DNA of 31,535 nucleotides from Entamoeba histolytica HM-1:IMSS (lineage: Eukaryota > Evosea > Mastigamoebida > Endamoebidae): NCBI RefSeq assembly GCF_000208925.1, contig NW_001914901.1:58863-90397 (forward strand), given 5' to 3'. Each line of letters begins with the position of its first letter. The first letter of the stretch is position 1. The position numbers were made by a program, and so were the translations under genes. Positions 1 to 8,891 of the stretch are shown piece by piece. A model generated the notes under the pieces. That model worked only from the letters and a program-made list of their open reading frames with translations, did not search any database and was not told the DNA's origin.

Positions 1-1
1 T

Positions 2-1903
2 CATAGATGTGATAAGAAATGTTGTTTAGCTCATGGTAAAATAAATTCTGACTTACATCAATGTTTTAATTATTGTGGAAAAGAATTACCATGTGGTCAT
101 AAATGTATGCAAATTTGTCATGGAAATAAGAAATGTCCACCTTGTTCTCATATGATGTTAACTCCATTAACTTGTCGTTGCGGTAAAACAAAAATTATGC
201 CACCAATCCCATGTGGAACACAACCACCACAATGTAATTATCCATGTCTTATTATTCCACCATGTGGACATCCACCAGTACAACATAATTGTCATTTTGG
301 ACCATGTCCAAAATGTACTTCATTAACAGAAAAGACTTGTTATTGTGGTAAAAATAAAGTAAAAATACCTTGTTATATTGAAAGTGCTTCATGTGGTCAA
401 ATTTGTGGTAAACCTATGCCATGTGGTGTTCATGTTTGTAAGAGAGTTTGTCATGATGGTCCATGTACTGAGAATGGTCAATGTCCATATGAGTGTGGAA
501 AGAAAAAACCTTATTGTACCCATAATTGTAATAGTAAATGTCATGGCAATACTCCATGTCCAACAACTCCATGTGACCAATTAGTTGAAGTAAAGTGTGG
601 TTGTGGATTTAGAAAAGTTCAAGTGGTTTGTGGAGCAACACCAGAACATCCATGGCAACACAGAACTATTGATTGTAATTTAGACTGTTTAAAAGAACAT
701 GTTAGAAAGGAGAAAGTTGGAGTAGATAAAAAAAGAGTAGATTATCCATTATGGTTTTTATGTTTATATGATGCTGCAGGAAGGGCAAGCAAAGCATTAG
801 AAACTACAATTATTGAATTTATTAATGATATTGATAAGAAGTCTATGATGATGCAACCAATGAATTATTTAGTCAATTTAGTGTTTACTTATTTGTGTGG
901 GTATTATCAAATAAACATTGTGCCAATGGTAGTTAAGAAATCACAACGCTTAATGATGGAAAAACAAGCATTAAGACCAGTGCTATGTGTTCCAACAGTA
1001 TATGATACATTACCCTTATACAGAACATTATTCCATCCAAAGGATAATGAGTTTGTTGTAAATGTAATTGTGTACGATACTGACTATGGTGAACAAACAA
1101 TGATTATTCATTTAACTCAAATTAGTGAACATGCGCAAGAGCCTATTGAACGATTCCTTAGTAAGATTAAATATAATTGTAGACAAGAGCCAGTAAACAA
1201 GAGTAATATCATACTATTTTTTGAAGACATTGATTCATTAGAATATGCAGTAAATAATTTTAAGAAAATGAAAGGATTTATTGTTAGAGAAGATTTATTA
1301 ATTCCTGAAGAAAAAGAGGAAACTTTACTACAAAATGAAGACAAATCATTTACTGATATTGCTTTAAGAATAATTTCAGGAATGTTGAATGAAAAATTTC
1401 ATAATAGGGATATTGTTGGAAAAATTATGATGAATATGCCAGCTTATTCAAGAGCTGCTTTATCTAATTATTCTACAACATGGAAATGTTTAAAAGAACA
1501 AAAAGAACCAACTCTTAATCTTGAAATGAATACTCCACCTAATTTCATATTAAAAGAAATGTATATTGATTTCAATGTTAATAGAACTCAAATTAATCAA
1601 ATTGTAGGGTATCATGATCAAATTCTTTCTTTTGATATGAACCTTTATATAGGTGCAAGTGAAGATAAAAGAGTTCAAGTTCAATGGAATAAAGATATTG
1701 GAGAAGGAGGAAAATATTTCCATTTCTTTAAGACTATTTCTAATGAAAAAGAAGTTTCTTTATTGAGAAGAAAGAAATTATTTGTTTGGATAGAATACAA
1801 AAATAAAGACGTCATTGGTCATAGAGCTAATGTTAATCTGTATTTCGAAGCTCGTTTCCTTCCACTAATTAGTCAAAAGAAAAATAAACAACCTAAAAAA
1901 TGA
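2..1903 (+). CDS. NFX1-type zinc-finger protein, 5' partial
   Basis: The frame is open from base 2, well before the first ATG at 107, so the gene starts to the left of this window and only about 633 C-terminal residues are present. The first ~220 residues are packed with Cys/His clusters of NFX1 type (for example CGKELPCGHKC followed by CH, and CGKPMPCGVHVC followed by CHDGPC), ending in the CGCG...V.C... pattern that closes such arrays. NFX1-family proteins are nuclear or RNA-associated regulators, often with an N-terminal RING finger; that part would lie outside the window. The remaining ~400 residues are not cysteine-rich and match nothing I recognise; I see no R3H domain, which animal NFX1 carries. 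It ends in TGA, showing that TGA is a stop in host genes here. The family is confident; the exact function is unknown. Confidence 0.85.
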   Translation, partial: HRCDKKCCLAHGKINSDLHQCFNYCGKELPCGHKCMQICHGNKKCPPCSHMMLTPLTCRCGKTKIMPPIPCGTQPPQCNYPCLIIPPCGHPPVQHNCHFGPCPKCTSLTEKTCYCGKNKVKIPCYIESASCGQICGKPMPCGVHVCKRVCHDGPCTENGQCPYECGKKKPYCTHNCNSKCHGNTPCPTTPCDQLVEVKCGCGFRKVQVVCGATPEHPWQHRTIDCNLDCLKEHVRKEKVGVDKKRVDYPLWFLCLYDAAGRASKALETTIIEFINDIDKKSMMMQPMNYLVNLVFTYLCGYYQINIVPMVVKKSQRLMMEKQALRPVLCVPTVYDTLPLYRTLFHPKDNEFVVNVIVYDTDYGEQTMIIHLTQISEHAQEPIERFLSKIKYNCRQEPVNKSNIILFFEDIDSLEYAVNNFKKMKGFIVREDLLIPEEKEETLLQNEDKSFTDIALRIISGMLNEKFHNRDIVGKIMMNMPAYSRAALSNYSTTWKCLKEQKEPTLNLEMNTPPNFILKEMYIDFNVNRTQINQIVGYHDQILSFDMNLYIGASEDKRVQVQWNKDIGEGGKYFHFFKTISNEKEVSLLRRKKLFVWIEYKNKDVIGHRANVNLYFEARFLPLISQKKNKQPKK

Positions 1904-1954
1904 ATTGAGTAAATGGGTATTTTTGTTTTATTTAAAATAAACATCTTTAATAAC

Positions 1955-4900
1955 AAGTAATTAATTAAGTATTAATAGAACTAGCTTCTATTTTTAATGG
2001 CTCAGGGGAGATTAATCACATCCATTTGTATTCATCATATTCAAGCAGCTCTACGGAGTATGTTTGGTTGTGATCTCCGCAGTATTCCATGACATCCATC
2101 ATGTTTTTTATTACAAGGTTTTTTATTTCTTTAATGATGTCAATGTCAATTTTTAATTCTTTAATTAATTTATTACTTTCTTTATTCATTAATCCATTGA
2201 TTGAGATTACTACTGGAATTATTCTGACATCTTTTAATTTTTCTATTTTCATTAGAATATTCTTTAATTCTTTATACTTATTTCTTTTCTTCAAATACAC
2301 TCCATTAATATTGTGATCAGCCACAATAGTCATATCAAATAATACACCAGTTTGATTCTTTTTATCTATTACATATATGTCTGGTATTTTGTGATATTGT
2401 CAATCACTTTTATGCATTATTTATTCGTTTCATATCATTGTGATGTCTTTATATTGGAATATTGTTTCATATGGGAGTTTTTTATATTGAATATTTCCTG
2501 TATATTTTCTTATTAATCAATATAATAATGCATATATTGTCATGTTTTTCTATTTGTGATTTATTATGATAAATACAAGATAGTAGAATGTGTTCTACTG
2601 TTACTGTCTTGTCTTTACAAAGTGTTGAGTATTTTAATCTTTCATTTTTCATTATTTTTGCTTTTCTATACACACAAAATATTGCACCATCTTGTATTTT
2701 AGTTAATTGGAGAAATGCATTCTTCTTAATATTGATGGACTTCCATGCTTTCACTGTAGTAGTTTTATCTACTCCTTTTGACTCGAACCATCTTCTGAAG
2801 TGTCTACTTGTTTGATGACACTTCCATTTTTTGATGTATTTGTCATTAACTTCATTGTGGATTATTCCAATTTCTTCACTACTTTCTGTCATTATTCTCA
2901 AATTATCCATATATAAGTTGTGATTTGCTTTTGGGAATTTCTCTTCGATGATTTGAGAAAATACATTCATCTGAATGATGAAGAGTAGATTTGATAAGGA
3001 ATCGCCTTGTAAAATTCCTCTATTTAATTTAATCATTATGGATATTCATTAAATTTATAGCCGATGAATATCTTTCATCTAGTCATCATACTTTCAATAA
3101 TGTCAATGATGACTCCCTCACAATTAAAATATTTTAATGATTCAATTACTCATTCATGGTTTACTGTGTCATATGTTTTCTTAATGTCATAATATGACTC
3201 CACATATTTTGTTTATTTTTCTTCTTTCTGCTGCTTTAATATATAACTAATTATTATTCATTCTTTAGCAGCAAGAGATTGCAACTTACACCACAATTGA
3301 TTCCTACAAGTTTTAAATGATTTATTATTTATGTTAAGTCTTCTGTGAATCTTTTCTTTTAATATGGAGGTAAATACTTTCATAATTACATTTGTACAAC
3401 TGATATGACGATAATTAGTGACATCGTTCATATCACCTCCTTTGTGGATTAATAAAGTTCATCCACTTACCATGTCTAATGGGATGTTTTGATTGAAGTT
3501 CAACCATTCATTAAAGATATTGAGAATGGCTTCTCTTGATGATGACATCCTTTTCCAATAATACCCATATATAGTGTCTATTCATTGTGCTTTCCAGTTA
3601 CTTATTCTCATTATACTTAAATTTAATTCATTTATTGTTATTATGACATTATCATAATTTCTATATCTTTCATTCCACGAGGTGATTTGTTTTATTTTCC
3701 AATTTTCTTTATTTAATCTCACCTGTGTTTCGTATAACATTTCCAATATTCTAAAGTAATATTGTTATTTGCGTATATTTCATTTGTTGTTTCTTCCTTA
3801 TTCTAATTTTCTTATTAGAATCAAACATGATTTTATTTGTATTGACTCTGACTATTTCTTCCTTATTAAATTTATTTTTTTTCTTTTATCATTGTCATCA
3901 TATATTTTAGGTATTTTATTCTTTCCAGTGTTTTGACTTTTATTCCTTCTTCATCATATTCTTTTAATTTCATGTTGCACTTTATTCTGTACATTTTCTT
4001 CCCTTGACCAAATCTTCTAGTCTATTGATTTTCTTTAGGATTTCTTTTATTTCATCAAATTTGTCTCCTATTATTTTATTTTGGAGATAAAGGTGCATAA
4101 CCATTGAAATCTTCTTCATATCATCTTGCAGATCCTGTATTCTGCTTCCTGACATTATCCATCTATTATTAATTTCCATTATTAATCGGTCAGCTTCTTT
4201 TCATTGAATATAGTAATTAATGTTTGAACATTTTTCTATTTTCATTTCTTTCATTTTATTGATGAGAATGTTAAAGTATTCTTCATCAATTTCAGTAGAG
4301 TTATTCTTTAATATGATATTTTTTATTATTGAATTACACTCTACTCTTCCTTCTATTATATCATTTATTTTCACTTTAATGTATTGTTTAGTATTTTCTT
4401 TTATTTTATGTGATATTTTAATATATTTAATATATTCTTTTTCATTATTGACATTGATGTTTATTGCTTTTATAATGCTTTCTATTTGTTCATTTCTTAA
4501 TTTCTTATATAATTTTTATTTAATCAATTAATTGCAAAACAATACAATACTTCATTTAAAATTCTATTTCTTTCTTTTGTTGTATTTCTTCTTGTATTTT
4601 AATTATAATTTGTTTGTTATTTATTATTCTTGTAATTTTACACCTTTCATTCATTTCTTTATTTGGATTTTTGTTTTTAATTTCTGCTTCATTTGTTTTA
4701 ATGTCTTTTTCTTCATTGTCTTTTGTTTTTTCTTTAATTTCTTCTTTTAATTTTTCATTTATCTTTTTCTTTTTGATTGAATATACTTCTTGTTGATTAT
4801 CATACCATCTTTTTCTTTTATCTTCATATTTTTTGAGTATTTCTTCGTATTCTCCTTTGTTCGATTCCCTTATTATTCTTTTTATTATTTCTTGTATATC

Positions 4901-4980
4901 ATTTATTGCTATTCATTTATATTTGTTATGGGTGTAATATTTATTATTATTGTATTTATCTTGTTTCTTATTTGACCAAG
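1955..4980 (-). mobile_element. Non-LTR retrotransposon (Entamoeba LINE, family A), internally deleted copy
   Basis: Read on the minus strand, this runs from a Lys/Glu/Asn-rich N-terminal region (4978 downward), through reverse-transcriptase motifs (3707-2850), to a REL-type endonuclease (2847-2030) and a 3' end (about 2010-1955) almost identical to that of the copy at 7499-8197. The RT part has NYRHISCTN, DIKKTYDTVNHE, RGILQGDSLSNLLF and YMDNLRI (the usual YxDD is YMDN here). The endonuclease has a CCHC-like finger whose first Cys is lost (STLC for CPLC), then IPDIYVID and a downstream D. The C-terminal RT and linker sequence that follows YxDD in the copy at 31535-30960 is missing, with the join near 2845. 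I found no target-site duplication. It is a dead copy. Confidence 0.9.
2030..4978 (-). pseudogene. Broken RT-endonuclease ORF of the family A LINE
   Basis: The polyprotein can be followed in several pieces with frame changes near 4545, between 3980 and 3710, near 3040 and near 2480. Inside the aligned pieces the interruptions are mostly TGA: codons starting at 4915, 4203, 3584, 3461, 3260, 3152, 3077, 2432 and 2402 (minus strand), against TAA at 3215 and 2423 and no TAG. Several TGAs lie where LINE context favours Trp, for example VSG-TGA-TLLIHKGGD, AAKE-TGA-IIISYIL and VNHE-TGA-VIESLKYF. About a dozen TGG codons survive in the same pieces. The rest of the sequence is well preserved, so decay looks biased. 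Frame assignments between pieces are my own reading without an alignment. Confidence 0.8.
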
Positions 4981-4984
4981 AGTA

Positions 4985-6125
4985 ACTAATGACAATCATT
5001 ATAAATACCTTGGTATAGAAATATGAGATAAAGTAAATATTAATAAATATTGTACAAGAATATTAAATGATATATCTTCTATTCTATCATCATTAAATAC
5101 TATGAAATATAGCAGCCTCAATACAATAAGAAAGATTAATAATGATATAATCTCAAAATTAAGATATGGATTTTGTATTGTCACATGGAAACTATGAGAG
5201 TTGGAGAAGATAGATAAACAAATAAGAAAATCATTGATACAACTCCAATTATACAGTAGAAATATCCCAAAAAGTAGATTATATGTTAAAATAAATGAAA
5301 TGGGATTAGGATTAATGTCATCAAGAGATGAATGTGGTAAAGAATTATTAAGAATATATTTAAAATATAAGTGGAGATCAAGCACAGAAATAGGAGAAAT
5401 GATAGAGGCAATAAAAGAAAATCCAAATGGAATAATTAAAAGAATGAAGAAAACATTTGGTAAGAAGATTAATTTTAATGAATTAATGAATGTAATAGAA
5501 TTAAATGAAAGAAAACATGATGTAAAGGAAGTATTTGAATGGGTAAATAATGAATTAAATGAAAGATATTTAAATGAATGGAAAGAAAAGAAATGTGGTG
5601 AATATATAAGATGTGCAAATGGCACTTTTAATGATAAGAAATTAACAGTAGCCACTTGGAGGTCATTAAATATAAAAAGAAATGCATTCCTCCAAATAGT
5701 AAAAATGCAAGAAGGAGTAAGTATGACAGGAAATATTAAATCAAAAATACTCAAAAATGATGCTTTAAAATATTGTAAACATTGCCCTAACACAATTGCA
5801 TCTATTAATCATATACTGTCAGGATGTAATGAAAAAGAATCAAATATTAAAACATGATTATGTTTGTAAACAAATATTTAAAGATATTAATTACACAATT
5901 TTAATGAATTTGATGCTATTGATTTTAATATTCCTCCAAAATGTATTAATAATGATGAAATAGTAATAACTTACAATAAAGATTTATTGGTTAGTGACAA
6001 TTCTTTCCATGCTAGAAGACAAGATATATATTATCAAAATATGAAAGAAAATGATATATTATAGATGTTGTTATATGTCAAGATATGAATATAGAATTAA
6101 ATTATATACACCTCTTCCATTTTAA
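4985..6125 (+). mobile_element. LINE fragment of a second family (family B), plus strand
   Basis: Coding starts abruptly at about 4988 with YKYLGIEI, the conserved block after the RT catalytic YxDD, so the 5' two thirds of the element are absent. It continues through a linker and WRSLNIKRNAFLQ to a CCHC finger (CKHC, then H...C in INHILSGC) and an endonuclease-like region to about 6105. Sequence differs clearly from the copies at 1955, 7499 and 30115 (CKHCPNTIASINH against CPLCKDKTVTVEH), so this is another LINE family. I do not see the family A 3' end, so the right boundary is uncertain and the element may be 3' truncated. It abuts the minus-strand copy head-to-head at 4978-4988. Confidence 0.8.
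4988..6105 (+). pseudogene. Broken RT C-terminus and REL endonuclease, family B LINE
   Basis: One frame runs from 4988 to 5857 interrupted only by TGA at 5024-5026 (GIEI-TGA-DKVN) and 5195-5197 (TWKL-TGA-ELEK). A frameshift near 5855 leads into RHDYVCKQIFKDI, and others follow near 5900 and 6060. The longest uninterrupted piece is 5198-5857. The position equivalent to the catalytic PD of the endonuclease reads QD (ARRQDIYYQN, about 6010-6045), so even a repaired frame would lack a key residue. This is a relic, not an expressed gene, as far as sequence shows. Confidence 0.7.
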
Positions 6126-6524
6126 TTTAGTTTGATGTTTATAAGTTCAAAATATGAATGTTTAAATAATTAATACACGTTATTAACACATCAAATTAAC
6201 TATTATTTTTATTACCATTCTATTTTAAATAAATGTTATTTTTATTTTTTTTTACAATAACAATAATTATTTAATAATATTAATAATATAATAATAATAA
6301 AATTATAATATTATTATTTTCTATAATTAGTTTATTTTATTTTTAGTATTTTTTCATTTTTTTTAAAAATAACAAAAAATTGAAGAAAAGAAAATTCAAT
6401 TCTGTTTTATTTTTATTATTTCATGTTTTTGTGATTTGAATTTTCATGTTTTATCAACATTAATTCAATCAAATTAATTTAATAAAGATAATAAATGATA
6501 AATAAAAATAAGATAAATAAAAAT

Positions 6525-7043
6525 TACTTAATTAAGTAGTAATAGAATTTTCATCTATTCTTCCTAGTTTAGGGGAGACTAATCACATCCCTGAGCTTAT
6601 TAAAAAAGAGTAATCTCTTTGTTTAACCTATCATTTAGGTTTATCTTGCAAAATGAGAAAATCATTTATTTGCTTTATTTCTTCCTATTAAGGTTTTTCA
6701 AACCTCTTCTGCTTATTTCTTCTTTTTAAGCCTTTGTTTGTTTTCTATCTTAATTTTAAGTAATTTCATTTTTCTTATTTTATGAATGGAAGAAGGAATC
6801 ATTTTATTACTACTATACTACTTTGACTAATCTTCTTTTAGTCATACCCACACTTCAGTAGATTCTTATATTACAACCATGTAATATTCTATCATAATAT
6901 CTTGCTACACCCTTTGCAGCATTCCCTAATACATTTCTGATTCAAATACACTATCATAACCAGATAATAACTGGGAGTGTCGAAGTTTGAATTTGTACTA
7001 GTGTTTGTGTGTGGTGTTTCAGACGTGCCACCTTCGATCTCCA
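6525..7043 (-). mobile_element. SINE sharing the LINE family A 3' end
   Basis: About 520 bp on the minus strand with no coding capacity. Its last ~75 bases (about 6600-6525) match the 3' ends of the family A LINEs at 2010-1955, 8125-8190 and 30175-30115: a GGGATGTGATTAGTCTCCCC-like block, then AGGAAGAATAGA, then TTCTATTA.TACTTAATTAA. The upstream body is unrelated to the LINE and holds two imperfect copies of an AAGAAATAA.GCA unit near 6650-6720. Entamoeba SINEs are known to be about 0.5 kb, to carry internal repeats and to borrow LINE machinery through a shared 3' end. The 5' end is placed at GGAGATCGAAGGTGG (7043) by inference. Flanks both contain ATAATAAA...AAATTA, but in such AT-rich DNA I do not call a target-site duplication. 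Confidence 0.8.
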
Positions 7044-7475
7044 TAATAAAATCAAAGTATAAAAGATAAAATTAATATAAATCAAAAGAGAATAAATATA
7101 AATTGAAAGTAGATATAAATGATAATAATATAAAAATGATAAATATGAATATTCAAATAAACAAATATATCTAAATAATATAAACATAAAAATAAGAAAA
7201 TCTAAATAATATAAAAAGAAAAAACATAAAATAAGAAGAATATAATAATATATAGATAATAAGAAGAATACAATGATATACATATTATAAACAGAGAAAT
7301 AAATATATAAAAATACGATAGATAAATAACATATAAATAAAAGAATATAAATAAATATGAATAATCAAATCATCTATTTCATTAATATTTCATACAAAAT
7401 AAAAATGATTATAAATGATTATAAAATATAAACATAAATATTTACATATTCTGTATTTATCATACTTTTTTATTT
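7044..7475. other. AT-rich low-complexity spacer
   Basis: About 430 bp made almost only of A and T with scattered G, strongly A-biased on the plus strand, dominated by ATAAATATAAA-like units. I see no gene; hydrophobic open frames on the minus strand here follow from base composition. Confidence 0.6.
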
Positions 7476-7498
7476 TTTTATTTTTTTTAGGAGCAAAA
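7476..7498 (+). repeat. Target-site duplication, left copy (23 bp)
   Basis: A 23-bp stretch, TTTTA followed by eight T and AGGAGCAAAA, is repeated exactly at 8198-8220 and brackets the LINE fragment between them. A perfect long duplication at both ends of a 5'-truncated element is the expected footprint of target-primed reverse transcription. Confidence 0.9.
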
Positions 7499-8197
7499 AA
7501 TGAAAAATGAAGGATTGAAATACTAAACACTTTGTAAAGACAAGATAGCTACAGTAGAACACATTCTACTATCTTGCATTTATCATAAAAAATCACAAAT
7601 AGAAAAACATGACAATATATGCATTATTATATTGATTAATAAGAAAATATACAGGAAATAAACAATATAAAAATACAATATGAAACAATGTTCAAATATA
7701 AAGACATCATGATGATATTGAACAAACAAATAATGCCTAAAAGTGAATGACAATACCACAAAATAACAGATATATATGTATTAAATAAAAAGAATCAAAC
7801 TGGTGTATTATTTGATATGACTATTGTGGCTGATCACAATATTAATGGAGAATATTGGAAGAAAAGAAATAAGTATAAAGAATTAAAGAATATACTAATG
7901 AAAATAGAAAAATTAAAAGATGTCAGAATAATTCCAGTAGTAATCTCAATCAATGAATTAATAAATAAAGAAAGTATTAAATTAATTAAAGAATTAAAAA
8001 TTGACATTGACATTTTTAAAGAAGTAAAAAACCATGTAATTGAAAACATGATGGATGTCATGGAATACTGTTTCAACCGCAACCAAACATACTCGGTAGA
8101 GCTACTAGAAGAAGAAGACGAAGGGACGGGATTAGTCTCCCCTGAGCCAGGAAGAATAGAAGCTAGTTCTATTAATACTTAATTAATTGATTTTATC
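7499..8197 (+). mobile_element. 5'-truncated LINE family A insertion
   Basis: About 700 bp carrying only the 3' part of the family A LINE: the finger region (first half CPLC destroyed, TAC-TAA-ACA in place of the Cys-Pro codons), the HILLSC half of the finger, the endonuclease core (ITDIYVLN..., then FDMTIVADHNINGEYWKKRNKYKEL) and the 3' untranslated end. The intact frame 7817-8182 (121 codons) covers the endonuclease C-terminus. TGA at 7748-7750 interrupts SE-TGA-QYHKI, the same place as in the copies at 2402 and 30556. The 23-bp perfect flanking duplication gives exact boundaries and suggests this is the most recent insertion in the window. Confidence 0.92.
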
Positions 8198-8220
8198 TTT
8201 TATTTTTTTTAGGAGCAAAA
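8198..8220 (+). repeat. Target-site duplication, right copy (23 bp)
   Basis: Exact repeat of 7476-7498 immediately after the LINE 3' end. The uninterrupted pre-insertion site would read through TTTTTTTTAGGAGCAAAA into TATAATAAATGG. Confidence 0.9.
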
Positions 8221-8243
8221 TATAATAAATGGAAAATTCTATG

Positions 8244-8263
8244 GATGCAAATTTTTTTGCATC
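8244..8263. other. Perfect 8-bp hairpin followed by T run
   Basis: GATGCAAA (8244-8251) and TTTGCATC (8256-8263) are perfect inverted repeats around a TTTT loop, followed by six T. This resembles an RNA stem-loop with a T tail, but no RNA gene is recognisable upstream, so no function is assigned. Confidence 0.4.
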
Positions 8264-8738
8264 TTTTTTCTTTTTTGTAAATTATTTAGATGTATTTTTT
8301 CTTTGCTAATTTTCATACCCAATTAAACTCATTGAGTGGGGTGTTTATTTATTATTTATTATATTTTTCATTATTGAATCAACTGTTATCAATAAATAGT
8401 TAAAAATAACAGCCAAAGTTGTAGTTTATTAATTAATGACTATTATTATTGTTTTAATGTCTTGATTATCGTTAGATATACTGTCGATTATTAACATTAT
8501 AAATAAATTTAATATTACATAAAGTGCTATATTTACTAAATCAGAAATAACAGTAACATAAAAGATTGATACTATTTTACAATAAAATGCATTAACAACA
8601 ATTACAAAAATAATGTAAAATGAAGTGTAATAACAATGAAGTAAGTAAAAGAAAAATTGTATTAATATATTAAAAGTTTTATTATTAATTATATTTATAA
8701 AGCAATTCACCATTTAATGTCTTTGAATGACTTAGAAA

Positions 8739-8891
8739 ATGAAGAGCTATTATTCTACTGAGGGTGTAATAGAAAAAAGAGAATTTGTTAAATTAAATAC
8801 CTCGTGTAAACAAAACATTGAATTTATTTCATTAGATAAAGAACTGAACGTTCTGAAATTATCAAAAGTCTCAAATAATCAACTCAAATAA
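8739..8891 (+). CDS. Short hypothetical ORF (50 aa), possible gene remnant
   Basis: ATG at 8739 to TAA at 8889-8891 encodes 50 residues (MKSYYSTEGVIEKREF... to ...SNNQLK). The composition is balanced, with Cys, Arg, Glu and Val, unlike the low-complexity translations around it, which is why I list it. It lies alone in an otherwise empty region. It may be the remnant of a longer gene or chance; no domain is recognised. Confidence 0.25.
   Translation: MKSYYSTEGVIEKREFVKLNTSCKQNIEFISLDKELNVLKLSKVSNNQLK

Noticed and set aside
4220..4975. Plus-strand hydrophobic ORFs that look like multi-pass membrane proteins
   Set aside because: They are the antisense of the Lys/Glu/Asn-rich LINE coding region; A-rich codons read backwards give Phe/Leu/Ile-rich strings.
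4999..5793. 264-codon minus-strand ORF
   Set aside because: It lies opposite the family B LINE reading frame, which carries recognisable RT and finger motifs; the minus-strand product has antisense composition.
6490..7080. Target-site duplication around the SINE
   Set aside because: Both flanks contain ATAATAAA and AAATTA, but the match is gapped and the DNA is nearly pure A/T, so it is not distinguishable from chance.
6954..7283. 109-codon Tyr/Leu/Ile-rich minus-strand ORF
   Set aside because: It spans the SINE 5' end and low-complexity AT DNA, with no plausible domain.
8244..8263. Hairpin plus T run as a transcription terminator
   Set aside because: Intrinsic terminators of this kind are bacterial; here there is no RNA gene upstream, so only the inverted repeat is recorded.
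8429..8713. 94-codon hydrophobic minus-strand ORF
   Set aside because: Composition is what AT-rich noncoding DNA gives, with no basic loops or recognisable family; kept only as a note.
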